Assembly: GCF_044502415.1 (NCBI RefSeq)
Contig: NZ_CP172402.1
Reading direction: 5' to 3' (one strand)
From: Haloimpatiens lingqiaonensis
Lineage (GTDB): Bacteria > Bacillota > Clostridia > Clostridiales > Clostridiaceae
DNA length: 64,000 bases
Shown here: piece after piece, positions 33,610 through 42,613 of the stretch
Position numbering within the stretch: position 1 is the first letter of the stretch
Layout: every line of letters starts with the position of its first letter
Notes under the pieces: model-generated
The model's input: only the letters and a program-made list of their open reading frames with translations
Told to the model about the DNA's origin: nothing
Databases searched by the model: none
Program-made: the position numbers and the translations under genes

Positions 33610-35634
33610 CTATTTTAAATTCTCAGAAATTACTTTGTCCACAAGTTTTTCATCGGCTACATAAGGTATAGTAATGTGATTTTCACCCTTTGTCTTTAAG
33701 TTGTATTCAATACTTGTTTCTACGGCATTTTCATTTCTAGCCCAAGAACGTCTAGCAACACCGCTCATAACGTCCCATGCCATAGCAGATTTAATTATAT
33801 TATCAATTCTTTGGCTTCCATCTAGAACTAAACCGAAACCGCCGTTTACAGATTTACCTATGCCAACTCCTCCACCATTGTGAAGAGCAACTAGGCTCAT
33901 ACCTCTTGATGCATTTCCAGCAAAGCATTGTACAGCCATATCAGCAGTTATGTTGCTGCCGTCTTTAATATTAGAAGTTTCTCTAAATGGTGAATCAGTA
34001 CCACTTACGTCATGGTGGTCTCTTCCTATCATAACAGGTCCTATTTCACCATTTCTAACCATTTCATTAAATTTAAGTGCTATTTTCATTCTTCCTTCAG
34101 CATCTTGATAAAGAATTCTAGCTTCTGTACCAACAACTAAGCCATTCTTTTCTGCATCCCTTATCCAGATGTAGTTATCTCTGTCTTGTCCACGTCTATT
34201 AGGGTCTATACATTCCATAGCAGCATGGTCTGTTTTTACTAAGTCTTCATGGTCATGGCTTAAGCAAACCCATCTAAATGGTCCATATCCATAATCAAAT
34301 AGCATAGGTCCCATGATATCTTCAACATAAGATGGGAATATAAATCCGTCTTTTTCATCTACACCATTTTTAGATATTTCTTTTGCTCCTGCATCATAAA
34401 CAGCCTTCATGAAAGAGTTACCATAGTCAAAGAAGTAAGTGCCTCTTTCCACTAGTATTTTTATAAGTCTGAAATGTTCTACTAAAGTTTTGTCTACTAA
34501 ATCTTTAAATTTATTTCTGTCATTCTTTAAAAGTTCAGTTCTTTCTTCAAAAGAAATACCTTGAGGACAATATCCTCCGTCATAAGCTGCATGACAAGAA
34601 GTTTGGTCAGATAATAAATGAATTTTTACATTGTTTTTAACCACATAATCTAGTAAATCAACTATGTTTCCATGATATGCTATAGAAAGAGATTTTTTAG
34701 CTTCCATAGCTTCATGAGCCCAATTAAATACTTCAGCTAAATTAGAAGAAGCTTTGTTAACCCAACCTTGGTCAAGTCTTGTTTGAATTCTTGAATAGTC
34801 AACTTCAGCAATGATACCAACACCATTAGCTATTTCTACAGCCTTTGGCTGAGCACCACTCATTCCGCCAAGACCAGAGGAAACAAATAAATAACCTTTT
34901 AAGTCTCCATCATGAGGAATGCCGAATTTTAGTCTGCCAGCATTTAATAGAGTGTTGAAGGTACCATGAACAATACCTTGAGGTCCTATATACATCCAGC
35001 CTCCAGCAGTCATTTGACCATAGTTAGAAACTCCTAGCTGCATAGCAGTGTGCCAATTTTCTTGGTCGTTAAACATGCCTATTAAAAGACCATTAGTTAA
35101 TATAACTCTTGGTGCTTCTGGTTTTGATTTAAATAGTCCTAGAGGATGACCTGATTCTATAACAAGAGTTTGATCTTCTGTTAATTCCTCTAAGTATTTT
35201 TTTATTAATCTGTATTGCATCCAGTTTTGGCATACCTGACCAGTTTCTCCATAGGTAACAAGTTCATAAGGATAAAGAGCAACTTCGAAATCCAAGTTGT
35301 TATCTATCATTACCTGGAATGCTTTACCTTCAATACATTTTCCCTTGTAGTCATTTATGGATTTTCCATGAATTCTTCCTTCAGGGCGGAATCTGTATCC
35401 GTAAATTCTTCCTCTAGTTAGTAGTTCATTCATGAACTCAGGAGCTAACTTCTCATGATATTTTTCTGGAATATAGCGAAGAGCATTTTTTAGAGCCAAT
35501 TTCGCTTGGTCCTTTGTAAGAGTAAAGCCTCTATCTGGTGCACGTCTTATGCCTTCAACAAATTGAGGCATTTCTGGAAGTTCTTCCTCAAGCTTAATAG
35601 TCATAGCTTTTGAAATATCTAAGTTTGTAATCAT
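33610..35634 (-). CDS. hutU: Urocanate hydratase
   Basis: A 674-residue urocanase, which converts urocanate to imidazolone propionate in histidine breakdown using bound NAD. Clear family blocks are GETGQVCQNWMQY, MTAGGWMYIGPQGIVHGT, SSGLGGMSGAQPKA, DQTSCHAAYDGGYCPQG, IGRDHHDVSGTDSPFRE and ALHNGGGVGIGKS. It belongs to the longer (about 670-residue) form. The other hut genes (hutH, hutI, ftcD) are not next to it, so it stands alone here. GGGGTGAG lies before the ATG at 35634. Confidence 0.95.
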   Translation of the reverse strand: MITNLDISKAMTIKLEEELPEMPQFVEGIRRAPDRGFTLTKDQAKLALKNALRYIPEKYHEKLAPEFMNELLTRGRIYGYRFRPEGRIHGKSINDYKGKCIEGKAFQVMIDNNLDFEVALYPYELVTYGETGQVCQNWMQYRLIKKYLEELTEDQTLVIESGHPLGLFKSKPEAPRVILTNGLLIGMFNDQENWHTAMQLGVSNYGQMTAGGWMYIGPQGIVHGTFNTLLNAGRLKFGIPHDGDLKGYLFVSSGLGGMSGAQPKAVEIANGVGIIAEVDYSRIQTRLDQGWVNKASSNLAEVFNWAHEAMEAKKSLSIAYHGNIVDLLDYVVKNNVKIHLLSDQTSCHAAYDGGYCPQGISFEERTELLKNDRNKFKDLVDKTLVEHFRLIKILVERGTYFFDYGNSFMKAVYDAGAKEISKNGVDEKDGFIFPSYVEDIMGPMLFDYGYGPFRWVCLSHDHEDLVKTDHAAMECIDPNRRGQDRDNYIWIRDAEKNGLVVGTEARILYQDAEGRMKIALKFNEMVRNGEIGPVMIGRDHHDVSGTDSPFRETSNIKDGSNITADMAVQCFAGNASRGMSLVALHNGGGVGIGKSVNGGFGLVLDGSQRIDNIIKSAMAWDVMSGVARRSWARNENAVETSIEYNLKTKGENHITIPYVADEKLVDKVISENLK

Positions 35635-35811
35635 TAAAACTCACCCCATACTAATTAATTTTTAACTTAACAATATATATATTCACTAAAAAAGTTCATA
35701 TTCCTTTTTAAAAATTCAAAATTTTATAGAATTTTAAAAGTTTTCTTTCATATCATTATAAATTTTGCAACAAATTATTGTGTTAAAGTGAAAAAGTGGT
35801 ATAAAAAAGAG
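35635..35811. other. Spacer upstream of hutU
   Basis: AT-rich with no coding potential seen. It should hold the hutU promoter on the minus strand, but no clear -35/-10 pair was found. Confidence 0.4.
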
Positions 35812-35845
35812 AAAAAAAGAGATGATTTTGTCATCATCTCTTTTA
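35812..35845 (-). terminator. Terminator after yjjW
   Basis: AAAAGAGATGA (35815-35825) pairs with TCATCTCTTTT (35834-35844). On the minus strand it is followed by a T run. A second small hairpin, ACCACTT...AAGTGGT, lies at 35862-35888. Confidence 0.75.
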
Positions 35846-35934
35846 ATAAAAGGTGAACTATTACCACTTACTTCGTTGAAGTGGTAGCTTCATTTAAACC
35901 TTCCTAACCACAAGGAGAATTTCGCACAATTAAG

Positions 35935-36771
35935 TTAAACTATAACTACATTTTTACAACCATTATTTATTGCTATTTGGTATAGTTCCTCCATGCATTC
36001 CTTAGAAGGAGTGTAGCTATTTATCATTTCTTCTCTAACACCTAATGGTCTGTATTTTATTATTTTATATATTATATTAGGATTTAAAGATGCTATTAAA
36101 CTGCTGATCATGTGCACATTATGCTTGTTATCTAATAATTCTGGCACCACTACAGTTCTTATTTCATATAGCTTATCTAATTTACTAAGTTCAGTTATAT
36201 TTTTTAGTACAATATTATTTTCCATAGAAGTGAGCATTTTATGCTCTTCTAATGGGTAAGACTTCAAATCTATCATAGCTTTATCCATAACCTGCAGAAG
36301 ATTTTTATCCTCATATAAAGGTATGGAACCATTAGTGTCTACAAAACAAGTTAAGCCCAGTTTTTTAACTTCCTTAAATAGAGGAACTAAAAAATCCTTT
36401 TGAAGAGTACATTCACCGCCGGAAACCGTTATTCCCTCTATGAAAGGTCTTACTTTTTTAATTTGTAAAAGGATATTTTCTACAGACATCTCTTTTACCT
36501 TAGGTGAGGCATTATGAGTACAAGCTTTTAAGCATGCATCACATTTTATGCAAATTTCATCTCTCCAATGTACTTTGTTATCTTTATAATAAAGAGCCCC
36601 TTGGGGACAAACATCTATACATTTTCCACAATGGATACATTTATTTATGGTTTCAGGGTTATGGCAATAAAGGCAATTGAAGTTACAACCTTGAAGAAAT
36701 ATAGAGGTTCTATTGCCAGGACCATCCACTGCACTAAAGGGTATTATCCTATTTACTAGGGCTTTATTCAT
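35935..36771 (-). CDS. yjjW: Glycyl-radical enzyme activating protein YjjW
   Basis: A 278-residue radical SAM activase. The SAM cluster motif CNFNCLYC uses Cys29, Cys33 and Cys36. Two ferredoxin-type clusters are inserted after it: CIHCGKCIDVCP (45-56) and CIKCDACLKACTH. ITVSGGECTLQ is the SAM-binding GGE motif. It puts the glycyl radical on its partner YjjI, whose gene overlaps it by 8 bases. Length and double-cluster insert fit YjjW. Confidence 0.88.
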   Translation of the reverse strand: MNKALVNRIIPFSAVDGPGNRTSIFLQGCNFNCLYCHNPETINKCIHCGKCIDVCPQGALYYKDNKVHWRDEICIKCDACLKACTHNASPKVKEMSVENILLQIKKVRPFIEGITVSGGECTLQKDFLVPLFKEVKKLGLTCFVDTNGSIPLYEDKNLLQVMDKAMIDLKSYPLEEHKMLTSMENNIVLKNITELSKLDKLYEIRTVVVPELLDNKHNVHMISSLIASLNPNIIYKIIKYRPLGVREEMINSYTPSKECMEELYQIAINNGCKNVVIV

Positions 36772-38257
36772 ATTTTGTTACCCTTCTTTCAAGAACTCTT
36801 TGGTTTTTAACAGCGCCTAATCCTAAAACAACAGTGTCCTGAAGAGCTTGTTCTCCTTTTTCTAACTTTTCTATATCAGATTTTTTAACTAAATATCCAG
36901 TGATTCTAATAACATCAGAATCAGAGGAATAAAGGGAGAAGTATCTCATGTTTAAACTAAAAGCGCCTTTTATAATATCTAATATAAACTTAGGATTTCT
37001 TTTGGCAGTTTCCTCAAATGGGAATATATCTCCAATACCTGATGGAAAATATTTGTGGAAAGGTGCAGATTGAACTATGTGCTCATGAAGTTCTGGTTCT
37101 TCTCCTATAGGTATTCTGCAGCCAGGGGTTATATTTTTATCACTATCTATACCAACTTGAGCGTGAAGTAAATATTTATTTTTGGATTTTTCGCAGTAAG
37201 GAGCATTATGCTTAGAAACTTCCTCATTTAATCTTTCTATTATATCTAAGCCTAATTTATTAGCTTCTTCTCCATGACCAAATCTATCTTCTTTTTTATT
37301 AGAGGAGATGAAGTTATTTACACACTCTGCAAGACCGAACATTCCAAACATACCAGAGAAGTTTTCTCTAGATATTAAGCCTTCTTTTACAAGGAAGCTA
37401 CTTTTAAAGAAACCGCTTTCCTCCACAAGAAATTTAACTCTCTTATCCATGTATCTAGTCATTCTGTCCACAGCGTTAGGAAGAATATTATTTAAAAAAT
37501 CCTCTATACTTGATGCTTTTTTAGCTAGAAAAGCTAAGTTAAGTCTGCACAAAGTATAACTTCCGCCGCCAGTGTAAAGTCCGTTGTAACAGCTTACCAC
37601 ATTGTAATTTTCACCTAGTTCACTAGAAAACATTTCATCATTGGCAAAACTAGGTTTAGCAGTTAAAAGAGCTGTGTTTATACAGTCTATAGCAAAATCC
37701 TCTGGAGTGTTTTTATTATATTTAACAGTAATATTAGGAATAGCTGCCTGAAGTTCCCTTTGAACCTTTAATATTATTCTGCCTGCTTTTGAATCTCTTG
37801 GGCCAATATTGGCATGACAGAAGGAGTCAGTGATAGTTCTGTCAATGTGAAGTAAGAACATTTTTATAGCTTTATAAGCCTCTTGCTCATCCTTTACATA
37901 AGGATCTAATAAATAATCTATATTTCCTAAAGATACAGGAAAGGATGTAATAGATGGCACGTGTTTGTATAGAATAAGTAAATTGTTAACAGCATCCCAT
38001 ATATCATTAGCAGGGGTAAGACCTAAAAATTCACTGCCATTTTTCATGAACTTTTCATAGTCAGGTACAATGTATCTAGGTCTATAAGGTGCATGACCTT
38101 CGCCTAAATCACATATAATTCCCTTATCTAAATATTCTTTAGAGTCTTCATCTATGTTTAAAACATTTAAAGAATTTTCTGCAGCCCTTGCTAGGCTTAA
38201 AACCTTTTGTTCATAGGTTAAAGTGGTATCCTTTATAATATTTAATATGTTTTCCAT
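36764..38257 (-). CDS. yjjI: YjjI-family glycyl radical enzyme
   Basis: A 497-residue protein with the C-terminal glycyl-radical loop RITGYLVK (Gly near residue 454). The conserved Cys region VVSCYNGLYTGGGSYTLCRLNL lies in the middle. Other family blocks are GHAPYRPRYIVPDYEKFM and FCHANIGPRDSKAGR. YjjI proteins are related to pyruvate formate-lyase and anaerobic ribonucleotide reductase but their reaction is unknown. Coupled with yjjW by overlap; no neighbouring gene reveals a substrate. The ATG at 38257 follows AAGGTGA. Confidence 0.88.
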   Translation of the reverse strand: MENILNIIKDTTLTYEQKVLSLARAAENSLNVLNIDEDSKEYLDKGIICDLGEGHAPYRPRYIVPDYEKFMKNGSEFLGLTPANDIWDAVNNLLILYKHVPSITSFPVSLGNIDYLLDPYVKDEQEAYKAIKMFLLHIDRTITDSFCHANIGPRDSKAGRIILKVQRELQAAIPNITVKYNKNTPEDFAIDCINTALLTAKPSFANDEMFSSELGENYNVVSCYNGLYTGGGSYTLCRLNLAFLAKKASSIEDFLNNILPNAVDRMTRYMDKRVKFLVEESGFFKSSFLVKEGLISRENFSGMFGMFGLAECVNNFISSNKKEDRFGHGEEANKLGLDIIERLNEEVSKHNAPYCEKSKNKYLLHAQVGIDSDKNITPGCRIPIGEEPELHEHIVQSAPFHKYFPSGIGDIFPFEETAKRNPKFILDIIKGAFSLNMRYFSLYSSDSDVIRITGYLVKKSDIEKLEKGEQALQDTVVLGLGAVKNQRVLERRVTKYE

Positions 38258-38355
38258 AATTTAAATCACCTTTCCTTAGTATATTTATAGTATAAAAATA
38301 TAAAATTGAGAATAAAGCTCTTTTATAAATCAACCAAAATCTGTAAAATAGAATA

Positions 38356-38411
38356 GGTAAAAGGTAAAAGGTAAAAGGTAAAAGGTAAAAGGTAAAAGGT
38401 AAAAGGTAAAA
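38356..38411. repeat. GGTAAAA tandem repeat, eight units
   Basis: Eight exact 7-base units in a row, followed by AAGTAAGAAGTAATAG. The sequence near 38625-38675 carries the inverted theme (TACCTCTTACTTTTTACC), so the block may fold as a large hairpin. Confidence 0.92.
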
Positions 38412-38428
38412 AGTAAGAAGTAATAGTT

Positions 38429-38468
38429 AAGGATAAAACTCAAGGAGTTTTTTATAATTAATTTGTGA
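38429..38468. repeat. 40-bp interspersed repeat with mini-terminator, copy 1
   Basis: Begins AAGGATAAAACTCAAGGAGT and ends AATTAATTTGTGA, identical to 52973-53012. AAACTC and GAGTTTTTT inside it make a small terminator-like hairpin. Confidence 0.88.
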
Positions 38469-39067
38469 ATAAGTAACAAGAGATAGTAAGAAGTAATAGT
38501 TGTGGTGAAAATTCAGCTTTAATGAATTTTTTCAAGTCAATTTAGTTGAATAATTATAGTTTTTTTTACTATGACATTTATTCAATTAAAAATTTTCCGT
38601 AATGCAATTAAGGAAAATCTTCCTTACCTCTTACTTTTTACCTCTTACTTCTTACTTACTTCTTATCTACCTTACAAATTTATATTTTAAATTAAGAACA
38701 TTTATTCATCTAATGTAGAGCTTAAAATTTATGTGTAACTGTTTACACATTTAAGTATAATAACTCATATATAATAATTTATATTAATTACATTTTACAA
38801 TTTTTAAAGAAAAATATCAATTATAATGTGATAAATTTATACAAAATTCGTCATAAATACTATAGGAATAGCTGAAATAAATATATTAACATATATTGAA
38901 CACTCATCGGTGAAAATGGTTTTATGTAAAATAATGTGGTATAATTTTAACCAAGAAGACCACACTTTACCGTGAGCAATTGAAGAAAATTTGCTATGGT
39001 TCGGATAAGACAAGGAGAAATTTTATTACCAAATTTAATATTTTACCAAATATAAGGAGCGAAAATT

Positions 39068-39652
39068 ATGAAAAAAATTATGTGCTTTATATTATGTTCT
39101 TTACTTACTATAAGTTTTGCAGGGTGCGGAAAAATTAACGCAAATTCTACTGAAACAGATCAAAAGGAAAAGCCAGCAGTGGCGTCAGAAAAAAAAGATG
39201 CTGATAAGGAAGCAGGACAAAAGCAGGAGGATGAAAAAAAACAAACTGCTACAAAGGTTTCTCTATATTTTGTAGATGATCAGGCTATGTATTTGAATAA
39301 AGAAGAAGTTGAATTAGATGAAGTTACTCCAGAAACTTTAATCCAAAAGCTAAAGGAAGGTCCAAAGGAAAAAAATCATTATGCTGCAGTGCCAAAGGAC
39401 CTAGACATAAAGATAAATGTAAAAGAAAAGGTAGCTTATGTGGATTTGGAAAAGGATGTAGCTAAAAAGCTAAATGGTGGATCTACTGGAGAGAGTATGT
39501 TTATTTACTCCATAGTTAACACATTAACTTTAAACAAGGATTTAGGAATAAGTGAAGTTAAATTTTTGATAGAAGGAAAAGATACAGAAAGTATTAATGG
39601 ACATATGGATACTAGTGGTAAATTTAAGGCTAATGAAAGTATAATTAAATAA
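39068..39652 (+). CDS. GerMN-domain lipoprotein
   Basis: A 194-residue lipoprotein. The signal peptide ends in the lipobox FAGC with Cys20. A charged linker rich in Lys, Glu and Gln (residues 25-60) precedes a GerMN domain from about residue 62: VSLYFVDDQAMYL, TLIQKLKEGP, VAYVDLEKDV, GESMFIYSIVNTL. GerMN domains occur in GerM and other spore or envelope proteins. The envelope location is clear; the function is not. AAGGAGCG precedes the ATG. Confidence 0.85.
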   Translation: MKKIMCFILCSLLTISFAGCGKINANSTETDQKEKPAVASEKKDADKEAGQKQEDEKKQTATKVSLYFVDDQAMYLNKEEVELDEVTPETLIQKLKEGPKEKNHYAAVPKDLDIKINVKEKVAYVDLEKDVAKKLNGGSTGESMFIYSIVNTLTLNKDLGISEVKFLIEGKDTESINGHMDTSGKFKANESIIK

Positions 39653-39721
39653 AATAACAAAATTAAATCGGTTGCTAAATAACTTTTATATTAAATTCTA
39701 ATAATGAAGATATGGTTATTT

Positions 39722-39780
39722 AGTAATAAAAACAACCTTTCTAGTAAATTCAATTCATTAGAAAGGTTGTTTTTATTACT
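39722..39780. terminator. Bidirectional terminator with a perfect 22-base stem
   Basis: The arms 39722-39743 and 39759-39780 are perfect inverted copies, each with ACAACCTTTCTA or its complement. It sits between convergent genes. Confidence 0.9.
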
Positions 39781-39782
39781 AT

Positions 39783-41117
39783 TTATTCACTAATAGTTTT
39801 AAATTTTTCTTTATTTTTAACAATATATTTAATGGCATTTATAAAAATATCTATTTCTTTAAAGCTGTTGTATAAGCCAAAGCTTATTCTTACTATGCCG
39901 TTCTTTGGATTATCAGGATGACGCATCATGTGTTCTATCTCATTTTGGGGAACATTTAAAAGTTTTTCTACATATGGATGTGCACAAAAACAGCCGCTTC
40001 TAACGCCAATGCCCCAGTAATTTGAAAGGGCTTTGGCCACATCTTCATGGTATAGACCCTTTATATTAAAAGGAATTATAGAAACTGTGTTTTCGTAATC
40101 ATCTTTTTTACAGTATATTTGTACATCTTCTATATTTAAAAGTTTAGAAAGTGCATATTTTTTCAAAGTATCTTCATGTTTGTAAATTGTATCCATGCCA
40201 ACAGAAGTTAAAACGTCTATTGAAGCACATAATGCAAGAGCACCCATTAAGTTTGGAGTACCTGCCTCCTGATTATCTGGAGAGTCTGCCCAGGCTATTT
40301 CCTCTGGAGTAACTATTTTGATAGTTCCGCCACCTACTTGCTCAGAAATATTGTTACTAAAAAAATCTTTAGGCCCAATTAAAGCACCACATCCAAAAGG
40401 AGCATACATTTTATGAGCAGAAAAGGCTAAAAAATCAATGTGACTGGAAGAATGGTGTGGTTTCATTGTAAAGGGTACGTGTGGTATAAGCTGAGCACCG
40501 TCCACTAAAATTTTTGCACCATTTTCATGAGCTAAGGAAGCTATTCTATGAAAGGGATTTATATAACCAGTTACATTTGATGCACCAGAAACAGCAACTA
40601 ATTTAATTCTTCCCTTATATTTTTTTAGCTTATCCTCTAGGTCATCCATAGAAAGTTTGCCGTATTCATCCACTTCTATATAAACTACATTAAATTTATT
40701 TCTCCAAGGCAGATCATTAGAGTGATGCTCCATAAAAGTACATAATACCGTATCTCTGGCCTCACTACTTTTATCTTCTTTTAATAAATAGGAAAGTTTG
40801 TTAATACCCTCAGTGGTGTTTTTAACAAATAATACTTCATCCTTATTTAAATCAGCTTTAACGAAATTTGCAACCATAGTTCTACATAAATTATACATAT
40901 CAGTAGAGAGTTTCGATTTATACCCAGTGCCTCTATGGATAGAGGAATACCAGGGAGCAAATTTATTTAATTTGTCCATAACAGCTAAAAATGGAGGTGT
41001 GGTAGCAGCGTTATCAAAATTTATATAGTAGGTAGAGGTACCATTAATTAAAGGAACAATACAGTTAGCTCCAACTACCAAACTCTTTAAATTTTTATTG
41101 TTTAAATTATTATTCAT
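39783..41117 (-). CDS. Class V aminotransferase / cysteine desulfurase-like protein
   Basis: A 444-residue PLP enzyme. The PLP lysine is in FSAHKMYAPFGCGALIG (about residue 238). FMEHHSNDLPW, DGAQLIPH and the C-terminal SGCFCAHPY with its Cys match the SufS/Csd-type cysteine desulfurase group. No iron-sulfur scaffold gene is adjacent, so the sulfur acceptor is unknown; a non-desulfurase role remains possible. GAGGTG precedes the ATG at 41117. Confidence 0.82.
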   Translation of the reverse strand: MNNNLNNKNLKSLVVGANCIVPLINGTSTYYINFDNAATTPPFLAVMDKLNKFAPWYSSIHRGTGYKSKLSTDMYNLCRTMVANFVKADLNKDEVLFVKNTTEGINKLSYLLKEDKSSEARDTVLCTFMEHHSNDLPWRNKFNVVYIEVDEYGKLSMDDLEDKLKKYKGRIKLVAVSGASNVTGYINPFHRIASLAHENGAKILVDGAQLIPHVPFTMKPHHSSSHIDFLAFSAHKMYAPFGCGALIGPKDFFSNNISEQVGGGTIKIVTPEEIAWADSPDNQEAGTPNLMGALALCASIDVLTSVGMDTIYKHEDTLKKYALSKLLNIEDVQIYCKKDDYENTVSIIPFNIKGLYHEDVAKALSNYWGIGVRSGCFCAHPYVEKLLNVPQNEIEHMMRHPDNPKNGIVRISFGLYNSFKEIDIFINAIKYIVKNKEKFKTISE

Positions 41118-41262
41118 TTATATTACACCTCAATTGTGGGCAGTTTTTTAGTTCCCATTATTATTATATTAAGTTTAAAATTTTTAGTGATACAAAAGGG
41201 ATAGAATAATTTATTGTATTCAGGAAAAAATAGAGATATAAATTAAGAAGGGAGTGAAAGAT

Positions 41263-41367
41263 ATGGCTAAGAAAGGTATGAAAAGACCTTCAATGGAAGA
41301 AAGCGCAAGACCTCAAAATAAAGGTAAGAAAAATAAAAAAGAAATAAATACCCCAGAGGAAAAATAA
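41263..41367 (+). CDS. Small basic protein (34 aa)
   Basis: MAKKGMKRPSMEESARPQNK, then a Lys/Asn-rich stretch and NTPEEK: 34 residues, strongly basic, no hydrophobic core. A good AAGGGAG ribosome site lies nine bases before the ATG, which supports translation. Small Lys-rich proteins with an ESAR motif occur in Clostridium genomes and some are spore components. Not assigned. A second small basic gene follows at 41470. Confidence 0.6.
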   Translation: MAKKGMKRPSMEESARPQNKGKKNKKEINTPEEK

Positions 41368-41469
41368 AGAGTATTAATAGCTAATACAATTATTTAGATA
41401 CCAGTAGGGGATAATTGATTTTTTAGAAAAATAATATGTTATAGTTCACAATGATTAGGAGTGGAAAAA

Positions 41470-41592
41470 ATGCATAGTCAGGGAAAAAAGGCTAAAAGAA
41501 AATCCAACCATCAAGCGGCAAAACCAGAAGTTATAGAAGATAAAGAATTTCAAAAGAACCCTAAAAAGGGTGCTATAGAAGGAACCCGCTAA
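41470..41592 (+). CDS. Small basic protein (40 aa)
   Basis: MHSQGKKAKRKSNHQAAKPE followed by an acidic patch and FQKNPKKGAIEGTR: 40 residues. TTAGGAGTG lies before the ATG at a good distance. Low complexity and basic, like its neighbour at 41263, so the two may be a pair of spore or nucleic-acid-associated proteins. Function unknown. Confidence 0.55.
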   Translation: MHSQGKKAKRKSNHQAAKPEVIEDKEFQKNPKKGAIEGTR

Positions 41593-41594
41593 TA

Positions 41595-41787
41595 TTTAAA
41601 TCTAGCACCTAGTATCTATCATCACTAGTGACTAGGCACTAGGAACTGGAGACTGGGGAGTGGTGACTAATATAACTCCCCAATCCCCAGTCTCTAATCT
41701 CCAAAACATTAAAACAATAAAACAATAAAACAATAATATACAATCTAGCACCTAGCACCTAGCACCTAGCACCTAACATCTAGTCCC
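41595..41787. repeat. CTAGCACC iterations with inverted parts
   Basis: CTAGCACC units at 41603 and 41754-41775 flank inverted motifs CACTAGGAACTGGAGACTGG and CCCCAGTCTC, and three AAAACAATA units. The region can fold back on itself. No gene. Confidence 0.7.
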
Positions 41788-41797
41788 TATAAAGTGC

Positions 41798-42613
41798 CTA
41801 TCCCCAAAAAGTTTCCTTAAGTAAAATAGCGTCCTTTTCTAAAATAGGGCTTTCACAAATAAGGCATCCTTTTACATTAAAATTCTTTAAAGCTTTTAGG
41901 CAAGCTTCATAATTAAAATCACTTTCTAATAGAGGAAGATGATTTTTTTCTCCTTTAGGGCCGTAATTTATTCCGGATAAATGCATATGTAAATCCTCTA
42001 AAGCATCTTTTCCTAAATTATTCTCTATGTATTTAAGAATATTTGCAAAATCATCATAATTTTTTAAAGCTCCATTATACCTGGCATGTAAATGAGAAAA
42101 ATCTATACAAAGCTTACAGTGGGGCAAATCTTTGCATAGGGATACTAACTCTTCTAGAGAACCAAATTGTGTGCCTTTGCCAGTGGTTTCAAGTCTATAG
42201 TCTACTCCGAAATAAGGAAGTTTACTTAAATTTTCTTTAATTTTATTGAGAGTTTCTTCCTTACTCTTTTTCAAATAAAATCCAGGGTGAAATATAAGGC
42301 TTCTTCCACCTACCTTTTGTAGTGCTTCAGCCCCCTTTATTATTCTTTCTAAAGATTTTTCTTGCTTCTCTTCTTCTTCAGCATTTAAATTTATAAAATA
42401 AGAGCCATGGGCAGATAAATAAAAGTCATTTTCTTCCCTTGCTTTCAATATACCGTCTTTGTTTTTATCTGTTACATTTACAGATCTTACAAAGGGAAGT
42501 TCCATAGCATCCAATCCATAGTTTTTAAGATATTCAATTCCCGTTTTATATGTAAATTTTTTTTCATCTTCACCTAAAGGAAGTCCTGAAATACCAAATA
42601 ATAATTTATCCAT
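41798..42613 (-). CDS. Endonuclease IV / xylose isomerase-like TIM barrel protein
   Basis: A 271-residue (beta/alpha)8 protein of the AP endonuclease 2 family. Metal-site motifs are visible: HPGF, CIDFSHLHARY, DLHMHLSG and CLICESP, resembling Nfo. The family includes deoxyribonuclease IV, which cuts at abasic sites, and sugar isomerases; the spacing of His and Glu ligands favours an Nfo-like nuclease. The ATG at 42613 follows AAAGGG; a GTG 18 bases upstream is inside that site. Confidence 0.78.
   Translation of the reverse strand: MDKLLFGISGLPLGEDEKKFTYKTGIEYLKNYGLDAMELPFVRSVNVTDKNKDGILKAREENDFYLSAHGSYFINLNAEEEEKQEKSLERIIKGAEALQKVGGRSLIFHPGFYLKKSKEETLNKIKENLSKLPYFGVDYRLETTGKGTQFGSLEELVSLCKDLPHCKLCIDFSHLHARYNGALKNYDDFANILKYIENNLGKDALEDLHMHLSGINYGPKGEKNHLPLLESDFNYEACLKALKNFNVKGCLICESPILEKDAILLKETFWG

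Larger units (their letters stand above)
38258..39067. other. 810-base repeat-rich spacer between yjjI and the GerMN gene
   Basis: No gene is supported. It holds the GGTAAAA array, the 40-bp repeat, an inverted TTGAATAA / TTATTCAA pair around 38547-38587 and an inverted TTACCTCTTAC block near 38625. The last 130 bases hold TATAAT at 38940 and a hairpin, ACCGTGAGCAA ... TTTGCTATGGT (38971-39003), before the GerMN ribosome site. Confidence 0.55.
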
